A DNA stretch of 64,000 nucleotides from Symsagittifera roscoffensis (taxonomy: Eukaryota > Xenacoelomorpha > Acoela > Convolutidae): positions 17,671,872-17,735,871 of the forward strand of contig NC_087068.1 in NCBI RefSeq assembly GCF_963678635.1. The letters run 5' to 3'. Shown one piece after another: positions 1 to 12,446 of the stretch; position 1 is the stretch's first letter; every line of letters begins with the position of its first letter. The notes under the pieces are model-generated. The model was not told where the DNA came from and searched no databases. It saw only the letters and a program-made list of their open reading frames with translations. Made by a program: the position numbers and the translations under genes.

Positions 1-3000
1 TCATTGCGTTCATTACCCTTAAAAACTTATCAGAATCAATCTGCGGCTGTGCTATCTGATAAATTGACATTCAGATTCTCAAAAACACTTGCGAATTCTT
101 TTTTTTGTATTTTTTGGTAGTTAAAAGAATCAATTTTTTTGCAAGCAAATCCGTGGAATTCGACCGGTCTCTCCTGGAACCAAACATACAGGTGACACTT
201 TGGAAGTTTGAGTGCTCTAGATCTTACCGTGATTTCTCCGCTGCAATAGTCAATTAATCAAACTTAGAGAATATTTCTGACTTTTTACTAACGTTTTTAA
301 ATTTTTTGTGCTGATGAAGAAAGGAATTGAATTTTAAGGACAGTAACAACCAAAAACAAAAATCTAATAATCAAACTTAGTAGCATTAACGTACGATTAC
401 AAAACAATTCCCTTCCATTAATTTTCACCAACTAAACAGTCCAAATTGTGTCCAGCGCATTTTTTCAAGATCTATAAAAACTTATCTTTTCAAGTTTCAG
501 CTTTCCAGTAACCTAAATGGGAAAACAAATCAAAGAAGTTCAATCGATCTTCTTTCAAAACTTGAAATTTTAAGCAAAAGCAAGAAAAACAGCTATTCTG
601 ATTTAAAAAGTCTCAAAACATATAATTTTTGGGTTTTCGAAAATGGGTGAAAATCACAATTAGAAATTGTTTTTACTATCAATACAAAATGGAAAATCAA
701 GAGCGTTGTTTTCAATATCTTCAAGACTAGTCAACCAAAAACAGGCAATGAGGCACTAAAAACTCCTTAAGTTGTTATCCGGAAAGTGTAAATGTTAAGG
801 TGAATTTTCAAGGTAAACTTGGGTTAACTTAAGGTAAAAACCAAAGTAATTTCACCTGAATTTTTAATGTAAAATATAGGTGAGTTAAGGAAATAGTTTA
901 GGTGGCTTAAGGTAGTTTTACTTATTTAGTTAAGGTAACTTTTTAAGGTAAATTTGGGGTGACTTGAGGTAAAAAAAATAAGGTAATTTCGCGCAGATTT
1001 TAAGGAAAAGTTGAGGCGCGTTATGTTAGTAGTCGAGGTGGATTGAGGTAAGGTTAAAGTGAGAACCTTTTGCCTCAACTGTTGAGTTATTTTTGGATAC
1101 TTTTTAAGGTAAATTTACGTCCACTTTTTTTAGAGTGTATCAGCTTCAATTTCCAGATGTTAGGCTCAAGAATAACTTCAAAACCAATTTTACTAAAAAT
1201 ATTCAGCGTTTACAGTTTGTATTTTGGTATCATTTCCAATTGGGAGAAATAACTCTACCAGGAAGCAAACCCCCACTTTTAGGGAATCGAACCTAGAATA
1301 AAATAACCTTCAACTCTTGAGATTTAATTTCAACTCAAAATTTTTTGCGCACATACGATTGCTCCAGATGTTATCACCAAGATTCCTTATGAAAATTCGG
1401 AAAAAATTGCTTGTACTCTAGAAACAGTTTTTTTTTGCTTGCGATTTTAAAAAGGTTACTTTTTTTGTGAAAATATAGTTTTTGAGCCTAAAAAATCGAA
1501 AATGTTTGATGGAAAACTAAAAAAACTGCATAGCTTACCGATTTAAACTTCAAATGGATGCATGAATGTAACTTAAAAACAATTTTACAAAATCGTTCAG
1601 CGTCTTGATTTTTGTTTTACGCGGCTATTTACAAAAGCAATTCACCTGAGTTCTTCCATACTTCCAAAAATCAAACTGATGATCACATAACAGCCGGTTT
1701 TCCTAAAGAAATTTCATCCCAATAATGTTTTGTTCGTAAATAATTTGTCTAGATGTTATCGTGAAGGGTCCTGATAAAATTTTATGAAAGCGCACCATTG
1801 CAATCTATGTTTTCGAAAACAAATTTACTGAGCGGTTGAAAGAACAATTCTTGACATCTGTTATCCTCGCAAAAATGAACGGGAAAAAATCTCAAATTTT
1901 GCTTTTCTTTTGGATCCAAATTTTTTTTTATCGACCATTTTTTATCGACCCATTAGCCTGGAATTAGTGAAAAAACTGAACAGGACGAATTCGAGGCTCG
2001 ACCTAGAAACAAAGAATCCCCACCCTAACCTTTCAGCCACGGACTCTTAACATACGGCAAAAAAAGAAGGTTCATACAAAACACATCGCACGCAAGACTA
2101 AATTGATCTGTAAGAAAAATGCTTTTTACTGGAATCGAATCACAAATTTCTAGCATCCAAGTCGACTTCACTTTTAAGCTTTTATAATGACGCTCGAAAA
2201 ACAGCAGCACTAGCCGCTCATAAAACGGAGAACATACTATTCAACTATTGAACTGATAATACTATGCAGCAAAAAAGCCACCAAATGATCAAATTTATTT
2301 TCGAATTGAATTGCGCAAAAAATCTACTCCTATTGTAACATAACACTTGCAAGTTTGGTTGTGTAAGAACTGGATCAAAAAAGAATTCAGAAAATTTGCA
2401 GGTAATTTTGAAAAATCAAGTCAATTTTGGAAGATTCAATTCAATTTTGAAATTTTGTTAAGAGCGTAGTTTATCTTCCGTCTAGTGATCCAAATTATTT
2501 AGAATTGGGTTTAAAATGCAACTTAAAACCAAACTATAGAAAAAACTGAGTCAAATTTTACACTGCGGCTAAGCCGAGCCTCGCACCACATGCTATGCTG
2601 AAAATTGAAAGTATAAAATAAGAAAAACTTGAAAATTCTGTTTCGCGAGTTCGTTTAATCATTAGCAAACAAACAAATAAAATATCAACAAGCAACAATT
2701 TTTGTCCAATACCAACTAACTTGACTGCATTGCTTTAAATTGCTCATAAGACAAGCGATGAAACCTTTGTAAACCACACAAAATTTTTAAATAATCCAAA
2801 AACCACAATTTTTTCTGGAAATAAAAATTTATGAAAACAATCAAGACGAAAACAAACAAAATGAATCAAAAACAAAAAAGCTTATAAAGAAAAATCAAAA
2901 TATACCAAACTAAAAATCGATCCTTCATTTGAAAAATAAATCCTTACCCAAAAAATCAAAATCTAGAAACTAATTTTGATTGGTTCAACAAGTTCCCAGA

Positions 3001-5780
3001 AAAAGCTCGAGAAAAACTAAGAACAAAAACGATACCACCACACTGTTTTAAAATTTTAAACTGTGCAAAATTATAGAATAAAAAAATATATTGAGGACAA
3101 ATAGCACTCAAGATGAGTTTAAAACATTTAAACAACTCTTCCAGAAAAAAGAAAGTTCAAAAGTTACTGAACTGATGTTTTTGGATTTATTAGCACTTTA
3201 CACATGCTTAATCTCACACGCATCAAGCAAAACAGCAACCTTCCCAAACAATTCGAGGTACCAAGCAAGAAAAACCAAAAAAACCTATCAGCTGTTGACT
3301 AAGAATTTGTTACACAAAAATTATATGGAACACAAGGCGAAAACTTCACAAACACAATTAACTCACCAGAAAAGACATAATAAATAAAAGCCGGTTACAC
3401 AATCAAAACTTAAAAAATTATGCCGACCAAATTTGTTTCACAAATTTAAAAATCGGAAGTTTTTTTTGGTATAATTTTTTCATATTAATTGAGGGTATGT
3501 GAGGTCGGCTTAATTTTTTATACGGTTGAACAATTATCAAATTAAATCAACAAATTAAAGAAAAAGTTATGAGTAAGTCGACAGAGTTATGGCTGAAAGA
3601 CCTCCAGCACCGACAATCAGCTGAAAATTTTAGGTACCGAAATCTTTTTTTTTTACTTTACATGAACTCTTAACTTCCTCTAACTTCCTCTCAGATGCTA
3701 TTGATTGCCATTTAACCATTCTGCAAATTAAGTTATTCACGAGAGAAATGTCTAGTGAACGGTTGCTATACCCTTGATTATCGTTAGGGTTTATAATTTT
3801 TCCAGCGAAAAACAAAAAAACTTTGATAGGTTATTGACACTTCGTTCGTTGACACTCAAAATTAATTATCCTAGAAGTAGTGAATTTAAAAAAATTAAAA
3901 ATGAAACTTTTTTTGGAAATTTTAAACGATGATGAATTAAGAGTTTTCAGTTAACAGCTAAAACTCTATCTGTAGAAATTGGCTAATCGACCACTCAAAT
4001 TGCTTGTTCATGTTTATTAACACTGATAACTTGATATTTAATGGTCATAGTTAAAATTCTCAAAAAGAGCATGATTTTCCTATAATTTGTCCAGATCGAA
4101 TTCAAACCATCTTGCCATCATTTCATTTATATTAACAGGAACAAACAAAATCTGATAAAAACTGCGTGTATCAGTTTAACTAAAAACAGTGGCTTACAGT
4201 CAAATCCTTCTTAAATGCTGGAAAAATTTCATTACGAGGGGAAATTTATGAGCCCGTGACAGGAACTCGCAATATGAGGTTGCATTCAACTTTTATACAT
4301 TCTTACCTTGAAAGATTTTCTGTAAAGACAGAAATTTAAGAACACATGCAATTCATTTACTCGAGCACATTCAATGGAGCATTCATTCAATGGAGCACAT
4401 TTACTAATGAGGTTTGCTACGCGCTCAGACTTCTAAACGAGTACGCATCCATACGTTGTCTCTTGTTATACCGCCCAGCAAAAAAAAAAGAAAAAATTCA
4501 TAATCTTGAGTTAGAAATTAAGTTCGTTTCGGTTTTACCTGTGCATTAAATGCAACTTAGCTTGTTAAAAAATGGATCAACAAAAAATTTATTATGCGAT
4601 GACATCTACTCTCCTTAAACTATATCTGAAAAGAAATTTCACTATAATCTATAAACAAGTTGTTCCAAAATTTGGCGATGAAAAACCAGCCACTTTGTTT
4701 CAACTAACTGGTCGATAAATTTAGATTGCACAAGTGTTAATAAGTCAGTATGCCGAAAAGAGAAACAAACAAATAAACAAACAAACAGAATGAACTCGGG
4801 AAACTAGAGCCGAGCTTTCAGAATGTCATGATGGAATTAGAATGCGAAAGGATAGTAGTGCGTTTAAAATAATCTACAAAATTAAGACCTATCTACAAAA
4901 AGCATCTACTTTTAACTTACTAGGTCGTCCATTCATGAACAATTATTGGTAAATTGGATTGCAGTCAACATAACACAATAATGAGCACCCCTGCATAATG
5001 CAGATAGTTTGTTGACATAATCTGAGCACCTTTTAGTATAGTAGACAATGCTGATTACCTTTTCCCTAACAACCCCAGACCTTCAAAAACTTCGATACAA
5101 TATGATAAACTGATCCCTTATCGCCCCAATCTAACAATGCCAGATTTGAATTATTTTAATCTAAATCATTTTGAACTCAAGAATCCATTGTTCATATTAT
5201 TTTTGAGACCAGTTATTCATACATGTATCAAAGCTTCAAACTCTCCCTTTTCGGAGTCTTAAACCTAACTGAAATTCATTTAATGCGACAAGAAGTAAAA
5301 ACTTATATTTCAGATATCCGAACTTGAAGAAAAAATAGCAGAGAATAGGGTAATAGGGTTAGTGAAAAGACGTCTTTGACACTGTGTAACCTGTTGAAAT
5401 GAGCTGAATGATTAAAATATGAGTCATTGTCCCAATTTTAGCAGAAGGTCGAAGTCAACAAAAAAAATAATAAAGACGAGACGACAATGACTAGTAACTG
5501 CATGTTTGCAACACAAGTTTGACAAAAAAAGGAATAAAAATGGAGCACGCATATTGACAATGGATAGCAGAGGCCTTTTATGGTCTCACAATTCGAAACC
5601 GTAAGGTGGTTTTTCAAAAAGAAACTACCCGAAGAATTGAAAACGTGACCTAAAATGTACCACCCAACATCAAAACAGAAGGATTGCCACATGTTAAGTT
5701 CACATATAACGAAACTGAACTAGAAACAGCTATGTCAGTTTCATTATTTTCCAACAAGCTTTTTCTGACCTTTTCCAGTT
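1..5780. other. AT-rich region without a recognised gene
   Basis: No open frame here has recognisable domains or splice-consistent extension. The frames present are short (under 100 codons) and have the composition of random AT-rich DNA. The stretch lies downstream of the 3' end of the minus-strand transporter gene. Local features are a degenerate TAAGGTA-rich tract near 795-1065 and a short AAAC/AAAT-rich run near 4771-4791. Confidence 0.6.
795..1065. repeat. Degenerate TAAGGTAA-rich tract
   Basis: The motif TAAGGT(A/G)A recurs about a dozen times at irregular spacing, mixed with AGGTGA and AGGTAA variants. It looks like a decayed simple-sequence or minisatellite array. There is no coding frame and no clean period. 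Confidence 0.5.
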
Positions 5781-8700
5781 TCAACTCATACTTTTTTCCA
5801 ATTCTTCCTTGCCACACTCCTCATTCAAATCATCCGCTATTGACACTTGAGTTGCCGCCTTCACTTTCTCTTCTGGTATCACTATTCCCAATAGAGAGTG
5901 ACTTTCTGTCACACCATTGCAATTTATACTAGCTTCTTCTGGCGATGATTGGCTCCTCTTCGGGACAATGAGGCAGTCCAGATCCTCCAGGACATTTCCA
6001 CTGGAATCGGACACCTTCTTCAGAGGCGAGTGGTCCTCTATGTCGGTGGGAGAGTCCGGCTGGTTTAGTTGCTCCTGCTGTTCCAGCTTCTTTTCGTCTG
6101 CTTCTAGCTCTGAGAGTGCTTCTCGACGTTGGAAGTTCCTGATCTCTCTTACTGAGATGGGTTTTAGAGGTAGACCAATTAGTCCTGCTAGTGTGAACGT
6201 CACACTAGAGGCCATGAAAAGTGCACCAGAAGAGCCAAGCACGTTCCCGATTATGCCTGAAAACAAATATATGCGACACTCCCTTACGAAGGATACCGCT
6301 GCGATTTGACGCAAGAATTTCTTGTCCCTTTTGAATCACAGAAACTAACAATGGCGCTTTTTTACTCACTGGCTAGGGGAAGCCCCAGGAGTGCGGCGAT
6401 GCCCTGGAAGAAAAGGACAATACCGAAGCCACTCGTCAGGTTCTCGAGACCTACCAAAGACAGCAGCGCCAGAGAGCGAAGACAGCTGCTGGAGGCTACA
6501 CAAAACATCTCTTTCAAGGACTTCTTTTAAAGGAAGATTTCAACTTACCACTAGGAGAATCCATAGACAAAGACTTAAAAAGTGTTTTAAAAAAAAAATC
6601 TCTGGAATTAAAGCCATCATAAGTATTAGAAAAAAAAACATTTTGGCGATTGCAGTTGAACTATCTTAGCATTTTGCATGTCATAACCTAGTCTAAACAG
6701 TATATTAACCAAATTCCAAGTTGAACATCAATCGAAATTAACGAATCTCTCATCTGTTAACATTGAATTATAATACTTCCGTTGTAAGGTCTCTTTCTTT
6801 GAATTAGTTCAATTCTCAGAGCGACTTTATTCATACGTTCTATAAGTCTAATTTTAATCACAGGTTCTATATTTTTATGCGAGCAAAGTATATACCCTCA
6901 CTTATTGATTGGTTTTTGTTCGCCAACAACTGAAGTGCAAGCGTAATACTAACCACAGAAGAATCCAAAAGTGAGCGCGTACACCACATAGGCTGTGAGA
7001 GATGAGAAGAAGGGAATGAGGAAGGTACTAAGTCCACATGCTAGGAAAGCCACTGCATTGAAGTAACAGGGATCCATGAACCCCATATCACCCACCACCC
7101 CCATCACCAGTCGTCCCACTGTGTTCGTCAGGCCTATGAGGGGGATGAAGTAGCTGGCCTGCTGGGGGGTCACACCTGGCACCTTGTCCACCACCAGGGT
7201 TGGCAAAAAGACAAAGGGCACGAAAAAACCTGAACAGCCACTCATGATATCAGTTGCATTAGGAGTACGCTACTATCATCCGGCTCTTTTTCCTCAAGCC
7301 CCTTCATAAAAACGTTAATTTTAATAGTTTTAAGAGAAAACCAACAAGTCAATAGCGGATTTATACTTAAAGGGTCTCCCTTTGGTACTCCTTTAAGACA
7401 TCCATTTTTTGACTGTTCGAAACTAAAAATGTTTACATTAGGTCGGATAGTTCACATGCCAAATTGCATATTAACCCAACAAGGCGAATAAAAAGTGACA
7501 AACGGAAAAAGAGCCTGGCATTCTGCCCGCAAAATCGATTTGTATTATCCATTAATTAGTATCAAAGTTTTCGCAGTGCTCGAAGCAATTTCAATTTATC
7601 AAATTAACATAACATAGCCAAAAGTCAAGCTAGTTGGGAAAGTGTTAATGGACCAGGAAACCGTTAAAAAAACTTGTTCTAAAATTTTTCAACTTCCATC
7701 GAGCTGCAATGAGAAAAAAAATAAGGCCTAGACTTTTCCTGATGGAGACTTTTTTGATAGTGAGTAAACCTTATTTGAGAACACTGGGCAACTAAGTTGA
7801 CCCTGATTTCTTTTGATCAAAACTGTACAATCTTTCCCAGACATTGGAATCATAAATGATAAATGCATAATAAATGAAAACAAGACTGCTCGTATCAGGG
7901 CAAAGCCCTGAATGTTCCGACTGCCTTTTAAGGTATATGGAGCAGCAATACCATGAAAAATTTAAATGTAATAAAATTACAAAAAAAATTGAGATTTTTT
8001 TGTGAAAACATCTCCCCACACGCCATATTAAGTACAAAGTGACAGATTTTGCTCCTATTAACAAATCAATTATGACATATAAGCTTCCTTGAACCAATTT
8101 GGAGCGATTTCTAAGTTGGATTAAATCTCCGCTTAGGCGTTAATAGCGCGAAATATATCGCGCGTTAATTGTCCCAAATTGGTCAAAATGGCAATCTTTA
8201 AACCCTCATAACTTTATGAAAAATGGTCACAGGTGAAATATCTTTTCAAATTTAAGCTCAGGGCAACAATAGCTTTTGAAAGATATTTTAAAAATGTCGT
8301 CAAAAATGGCTAGTTAAAAAGTCGAAATTTGTCTGAAGAAAAAAACCCACCCCGAGCACAAATATTCCGTTACTTTCGTTACGAAAGTCGGAACAAAAAT
8401 ATATTACAGTGCAGCAGAACAGTAAAAAAACAATTAAAAAGTCAAATTATAGGATCTATCCGTTAGCTCTACCATGTTTATAATGAACCAAGCCCTCTGG
8501 TTGTTCTTTCATGTTTAATTATTCATGCAATGGTGTATGAACAAATAACTTAGTAACTTAAAAACAAACAACAATAGTCGCATGAAAACATGATCTAAAA
8601 GTCGTTGAAACGTAAGTAAAAAAAACAGTACGTAATTCAATCCAACGCGAGACAGACGTCATTATTTAATTGTGAGTCATTATTTTCAAGCTGAAGTTAA

Positions 8701-11341
8701 AAAGCAGTAGACCTGAAAATAAAGACTAGTCTATATGCTGCATGCACTGTTTGCTATTCAGTTTATAATATTTCAATCGAGAGTTTTTCGTGAACTTTCG
8801 GTGATAGGTCAGTAAACCGATGTATCAGCAACCCGAAAACGGGCAGATCAGATCAGTAAACCGAAAATGAAATTACCCAATTTGATTTCTTTATGCGTTT
8901 ATTTTAAACTGAGTAAGTACTAACATGACGCAACCGTTTACGTAAATGTCAAGTAATTGTTTCATAATTTGGTTTACTGAAATGGTAATATACTGATACA
9001 TCTATTTACAGCACGCACACCGAAATTTCGTTCAGCGACCATTACTGATTAAGTAAAAGTAAAAAAGAAATCAAGAAGCTGAAAAATTTGAGTCTTCCTA
9101 AGTAATGACCAATTTATTGCTCTACTGGCCTTTTTATCAAGGAGACCAAAATGGCTCTCAATTTTAAAAATCCGTTCCTCAAAATAACACAAAAAGGAAT
9201 TTCATGAAGTTTGGGGTGCAATCCAAGCGGAGGATACCTACTCTTTTCAACCAAAAGCAATCGCCAAGACGTAATTAGCCATATCGCTGAAGGCAGTTTC
9301 GCTTCTGGGAAGCAAAAGGTTTACAAATCTCACCCAGCATGAAGATGAAGTAGCTCAACATGAAGAGGAGGAAGCTCGTCTGCTTCATTAGCTTCATGTT
9401 CAGCATGTGTGCCAGCAGCTCTATCGTACTTTGAGGAGCGCTTGATTCTGGCTTCGAATTTTTCCCTTCTGACTGCTTTCCCGAGCTCAAATCGACAATT
9501 TTCTCCAACTCGTGTGACTTCTCGTGAAACGCCCAGGTTGAATTCAAGTTAATAATCGATCGCGGCGCTCTTTCTAAGTTCAAAGTACTTCCGCTGTAGA
9601 AAATGTCAAATCTTCTCAAAGGTCTTCTAGGCGGCACCATCTTTTTCAATTCTGCCTGGTCATCGGTCCCTTTATTTATCAGCACAGCCGGTATCCCGAT
9701 CCCAGGCGATGCCGTTGGAATCGGAGTCTCCGGCTTGTTGAGATTCTCGGCCTTGGAGGCACCAAGCGACGCCTCGTTGACATGATTCTGACTTCCTAGC
9801 ACCTCTTCTGAAGGGGCCAGAGCAAGACCCCGACTTGGTTTTCTGTTTTGGTTCCAAAGAAAATGTTGCATGAAATTTGAATACGATGATAATTTTTGTT
9901 GGTGTTCTGGTTTTTCTAGAAACGACGAACCCAAATGCGTATGGGAATTTTCCAGGGAAAATTGACTTCGTCCAATTGTTGCGATGTCATTGATTGATGT
10001 TTGGCCTCCCGTTATGTTCTCTTGCGAGAGCCTCCACATAGAGTTAGTCGCTGTACTATTTATACTAAACGCTGCCTTGCGAAACGCTTGCAGCCTAAGT
10101 CTTCCTGGATTGTGAAATACATTCCTTAGGTCACCTTGTTCAACAATATCACTCAAACTCATATGAGAGTCCGGTAGCTTGATAGCTGGAACAGGTTTCA
10201 AAAACACAACAGCCATTGTCATCAAGAAGTAAACAATGCAGAGAAATAACATAGCAGCTTTCCAATTTATATGGCCGATAAGAATAGATACGAAAGGCGG
10301 AAACAATACGGAGCCCAGACCACCTCCCGCTACTCCGAGACCCGTGGCCAGACCTCGTCTGGTGTCGAACCAAAGACTAAGTGCAAAGTGACATGGCAAA
10401 GTTGCAATGGTCGTGCTGATTCCAAACATCAGGCCCCATGAAAATATCAGAAAGTAAACGTTGGGTGCCAGGACACAGAATCCTAGAGCTACTGCACCTA
10501 ATAGACATCCGCCAAGACTTACAGCACGAAGTCCGAATTTATCTACTAGAACGCTAGCAAAAGGTCCGAATAAATAACTCGACCCACCGGCTACAGATCC
10601 AACCCAGGTAACAACCGATTCATCGGCATTGAAATGTCGGATAAAATGGGGAAAGAAAACTCCGAATGAATAGAAAACTCCTTCAACAATTAGGAATGTG
10701 AAGAAAGAGATTGCAGTTATCGACCATCCGTAACCTCCGTTCGGGGCTCCTTGGTAAGGCAGGTTCGGAGTTTCGTCATCATCGTCGGCCCCAATACCCG
10801 ATGCTAGAAGTCGGCTGAGCAGCTCGGGGTGCGTTCCCCCCATAAAAGAAGACCTTTGTCGGTGGAAATCTGTAGAGGTTGTGATTGATATGGCGTCATC
10901 GTTTGGCGACATAAGGGAAGTTGTATCAGCGTTGTGATGATACGGCGGGAGAGGCGTTGCTGCTGCATTTCCATCATCGTCCACCTCTTCCTCTTCGTAA
11001 ACTGGAGGTAAATCTGTATTGGTATTGATTGCAGATGCGCTAACATTGCAACTCTGTTGGTCCTCGGTGGCATTGGCAACGACTGGGGTTGTCGTAACCG
11101 CAGCTACTGGTGTCGGTTCAATTTCCAGAACCTCATCCTCCAAAATTGGGGCTAACTCTGTTTTCTCCACTACTACGCGTCCTGATAGCTCCGATCCCGC
11201 GGAAGCATTAGATTGATTTGTTGCGGACGCGTTGTCCGGTGTCGCGTCTCCGGCAACTGAAGATGCTGCACTTGTGTCATCATCGTCAGTTTCGGTTACA
11301 CATCCTGAAGATTGCGACTCTTCGTCTTCAATAGGGTCCAT
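5781..11341 (-). CDS. SLC16-type monocarboxylate transporter (MFS), four coding exons
   Basis: Plasma-membrane type major facilitator of the SLC16 (MCT) family. Such proteins move monocarboxylates or other small substrates, and the substrate cannot be read here. Coding exons on the minus strand are 11341-9334, 7229-6954, 6495-6370 and 6256-5781. Every junction has GT/AG ends and the phases match, giving about 961 residues. The N-tail of about 195 residues is acidic and Ser/Thr-rich. The family motif appears as NGGYGW near residue 200, followed by helices 1-6 with the second signature WFDTRRGLATGLGVAGG near 325-340. A long loop runs from about 385 to 655, then helices 7-12 (GLENLTSGFGIVLFFQGIAAL in exon 3) and a charged C-tail. 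The ATG sits two bases after a splice-acceptor-like CCCTACAG, so a 5' UTR intron or a spliced leader is likely. The protein is longer than typical MCTs (450-550) because of the N-tail and loop. Confidence 0.92.
6496..6953 (-). other. Transporter intron 2
   Basis: It begins GTTAGT and ends TAG on the minus strand. AT-rich, with no feature seen. Confidence 0.8.
7230..9333 (-). other. Transporter intron 1
   Basis: It starts GTGAGATTTG after the codon for the last residues of helix 7 and ends TGTTCAG on the minus strand. AT-rich and without a credible gene. It contains one copy of a dispersed repeat at 9212-9316. Confidence 0.8.
9212..9316 (+). repeat. Dispersed repeat, copy 1 of 2
   Basis: About 105 bp starting GGGGTGCAATCCA and ending CGCTTCTGGGAAGCAAA. 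A second copy lies at 19498-19603 with roughly 85 percent identity by eye. The family is unknown. Confidence 0.7.
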
Positions 11342-11544
11342 TTCTGTAGGGAATTTAATTTCTTCTCAAGTAAATACAAAATATTAACTTAGTTTCTGGT
11401 TTCGAATCTGGTATGTTTGGGGAAATATATTGCTTGCTACCTTTTCAAAAGGTCATTGGCTTTAAATAGTGATAACTTGGGACTATCGGGGAAGTAAGGA
11501 TGAGCAGTGGCGAAAAAAACTCGGATCCGTCGGATGCTTTTTTC

Positions 11545-11652
11545 CTGGTAGAATTGTTCAACTGGTTTCCTTGTGACTCGCTGGTAGAATTGTTCAACTG
11601 GTTTCCTTGTGACTCGCTGGTAGAATTGTTCAACTGGTTTCCTTGTGACTCG
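11545..11652. repeat. Minisatellite, three 36-bp units
   Basis: Three units of exactly 36 bp, each beginning CTGGTAGAATTG, and nearly identical. On the minus strand one frame reads SESQGNQLNNST repeatedly, but no gene model supports its translation. The array lies just downstream of the orphan exon at 11658-11778, probably in its 3' UTR, and upstream of the transporter start. Confidence 0.9.
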
Positions 11653-11657
11653 GAGCT

Positions 11658-11778
11658 TTATTGCACCACTTTCGATTGAGTAGACATCAAGACTGGCTTT
11701 CTGGTGTAGCCGTTCGCTACCATTGCGTAGTTCAGGTCTTTGAGGCCTGCTCGCTTAAAGCGTACGTGGTCAACCACT
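11658..11778 (-). CDS. Orphan terminal coding exon, gene unknown
   Basis: On the minus strand a good acceptor (AATTTTCAG) is followed by 39 codons of non-repetitive, well-mixed protein sequence (for example DHVRFKRAGLKDLNYAMVAN), then TAA. The stop overlaps a canonical AATAAA signal (CAATAAAGC). Base composition is clearly richer than the surrounding introns, which argues for a real exon. I do not recognise the protein. It needs an upstream exon that ends in phase 2. EIF3H exons 2 and 3 end in phase 2, so an alternative EIF3H 3' end is formally possible; a separate gene with undetected upstream exons is the alternative. Confidence 0.5.
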
Positions 11779-12446
11779 CTGAAAATTTGACGAACAAATT
11801 AAAAATCACCATTGTACATTTCAGATAACAGCAAGCATTTAATATAAGATCCATACAGACAAATTAATCTCTTCGGAAGCTCATTTAAAATTAATCAGTC
11901 GATTGATTTTCCATTTTCTAACAAATCCTCTTAGTCTCGAAGCCTGTAACTTCCCAATTTAAATCCAGACATACAATGCTGCGTCTCAAGCGAAACCTAC
12001 TTTAACACTCAGAGGAGAAATTCGATCGATTTGGTGAAAAACAGCAAGTGTAAATAAATTGCGGTCTATGCTTTTCTCTTTTTAGCGCACATTCAATAAT
12101 TAATGCCACATGGTAGCAAAGCAAGTCAACGACACCAACTCAAATCCATCTCTCCAATATTATATTTGCACATTTGTCAAGCAAGGAATAAAGATCACAA
12201 CAAATCTACTGCTAAATCCTCCTGTAAACCATCTTCTGGTGACAAGCATTACCGTTTGATTCAAATATTCATTTTCATCAAAGAAATCATCGGAGACAAT
12301 TCAGTTGCTTTGTTTATCATTTTGGAAACTTATAATAGTTTTTCTGGTTTTTTGAGTTGCTATACAAATAAGTGCTGCATGTTTTTAGTTTAGCCGTTAC
12401 ATTCCAAAAAAGGAGCAGTAGATCTACTTAAACGGTTACAATAAAA
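11779..12446. other. Spacer between EIF3H and the orphan exon
   Basis: AT-rich sequence downstream of the EIF3H stop codon, expected to include its 3' UTR. No further coding exon is recognised. Confidence 0.6.

Noticed and set aside
795-1065. Possible telomere-like repeat
   Set aside because: The word TAAGGT is not the metazoan TTAGGG register, spacing is irregular, and the locus is internal.
11445-11633. 62-codon frame with three SESQGNQLNNST repeats as a protein
   Set aside because: It is a minisatellite whose 36-bp period happens to keep frame. No splice or start evidence.
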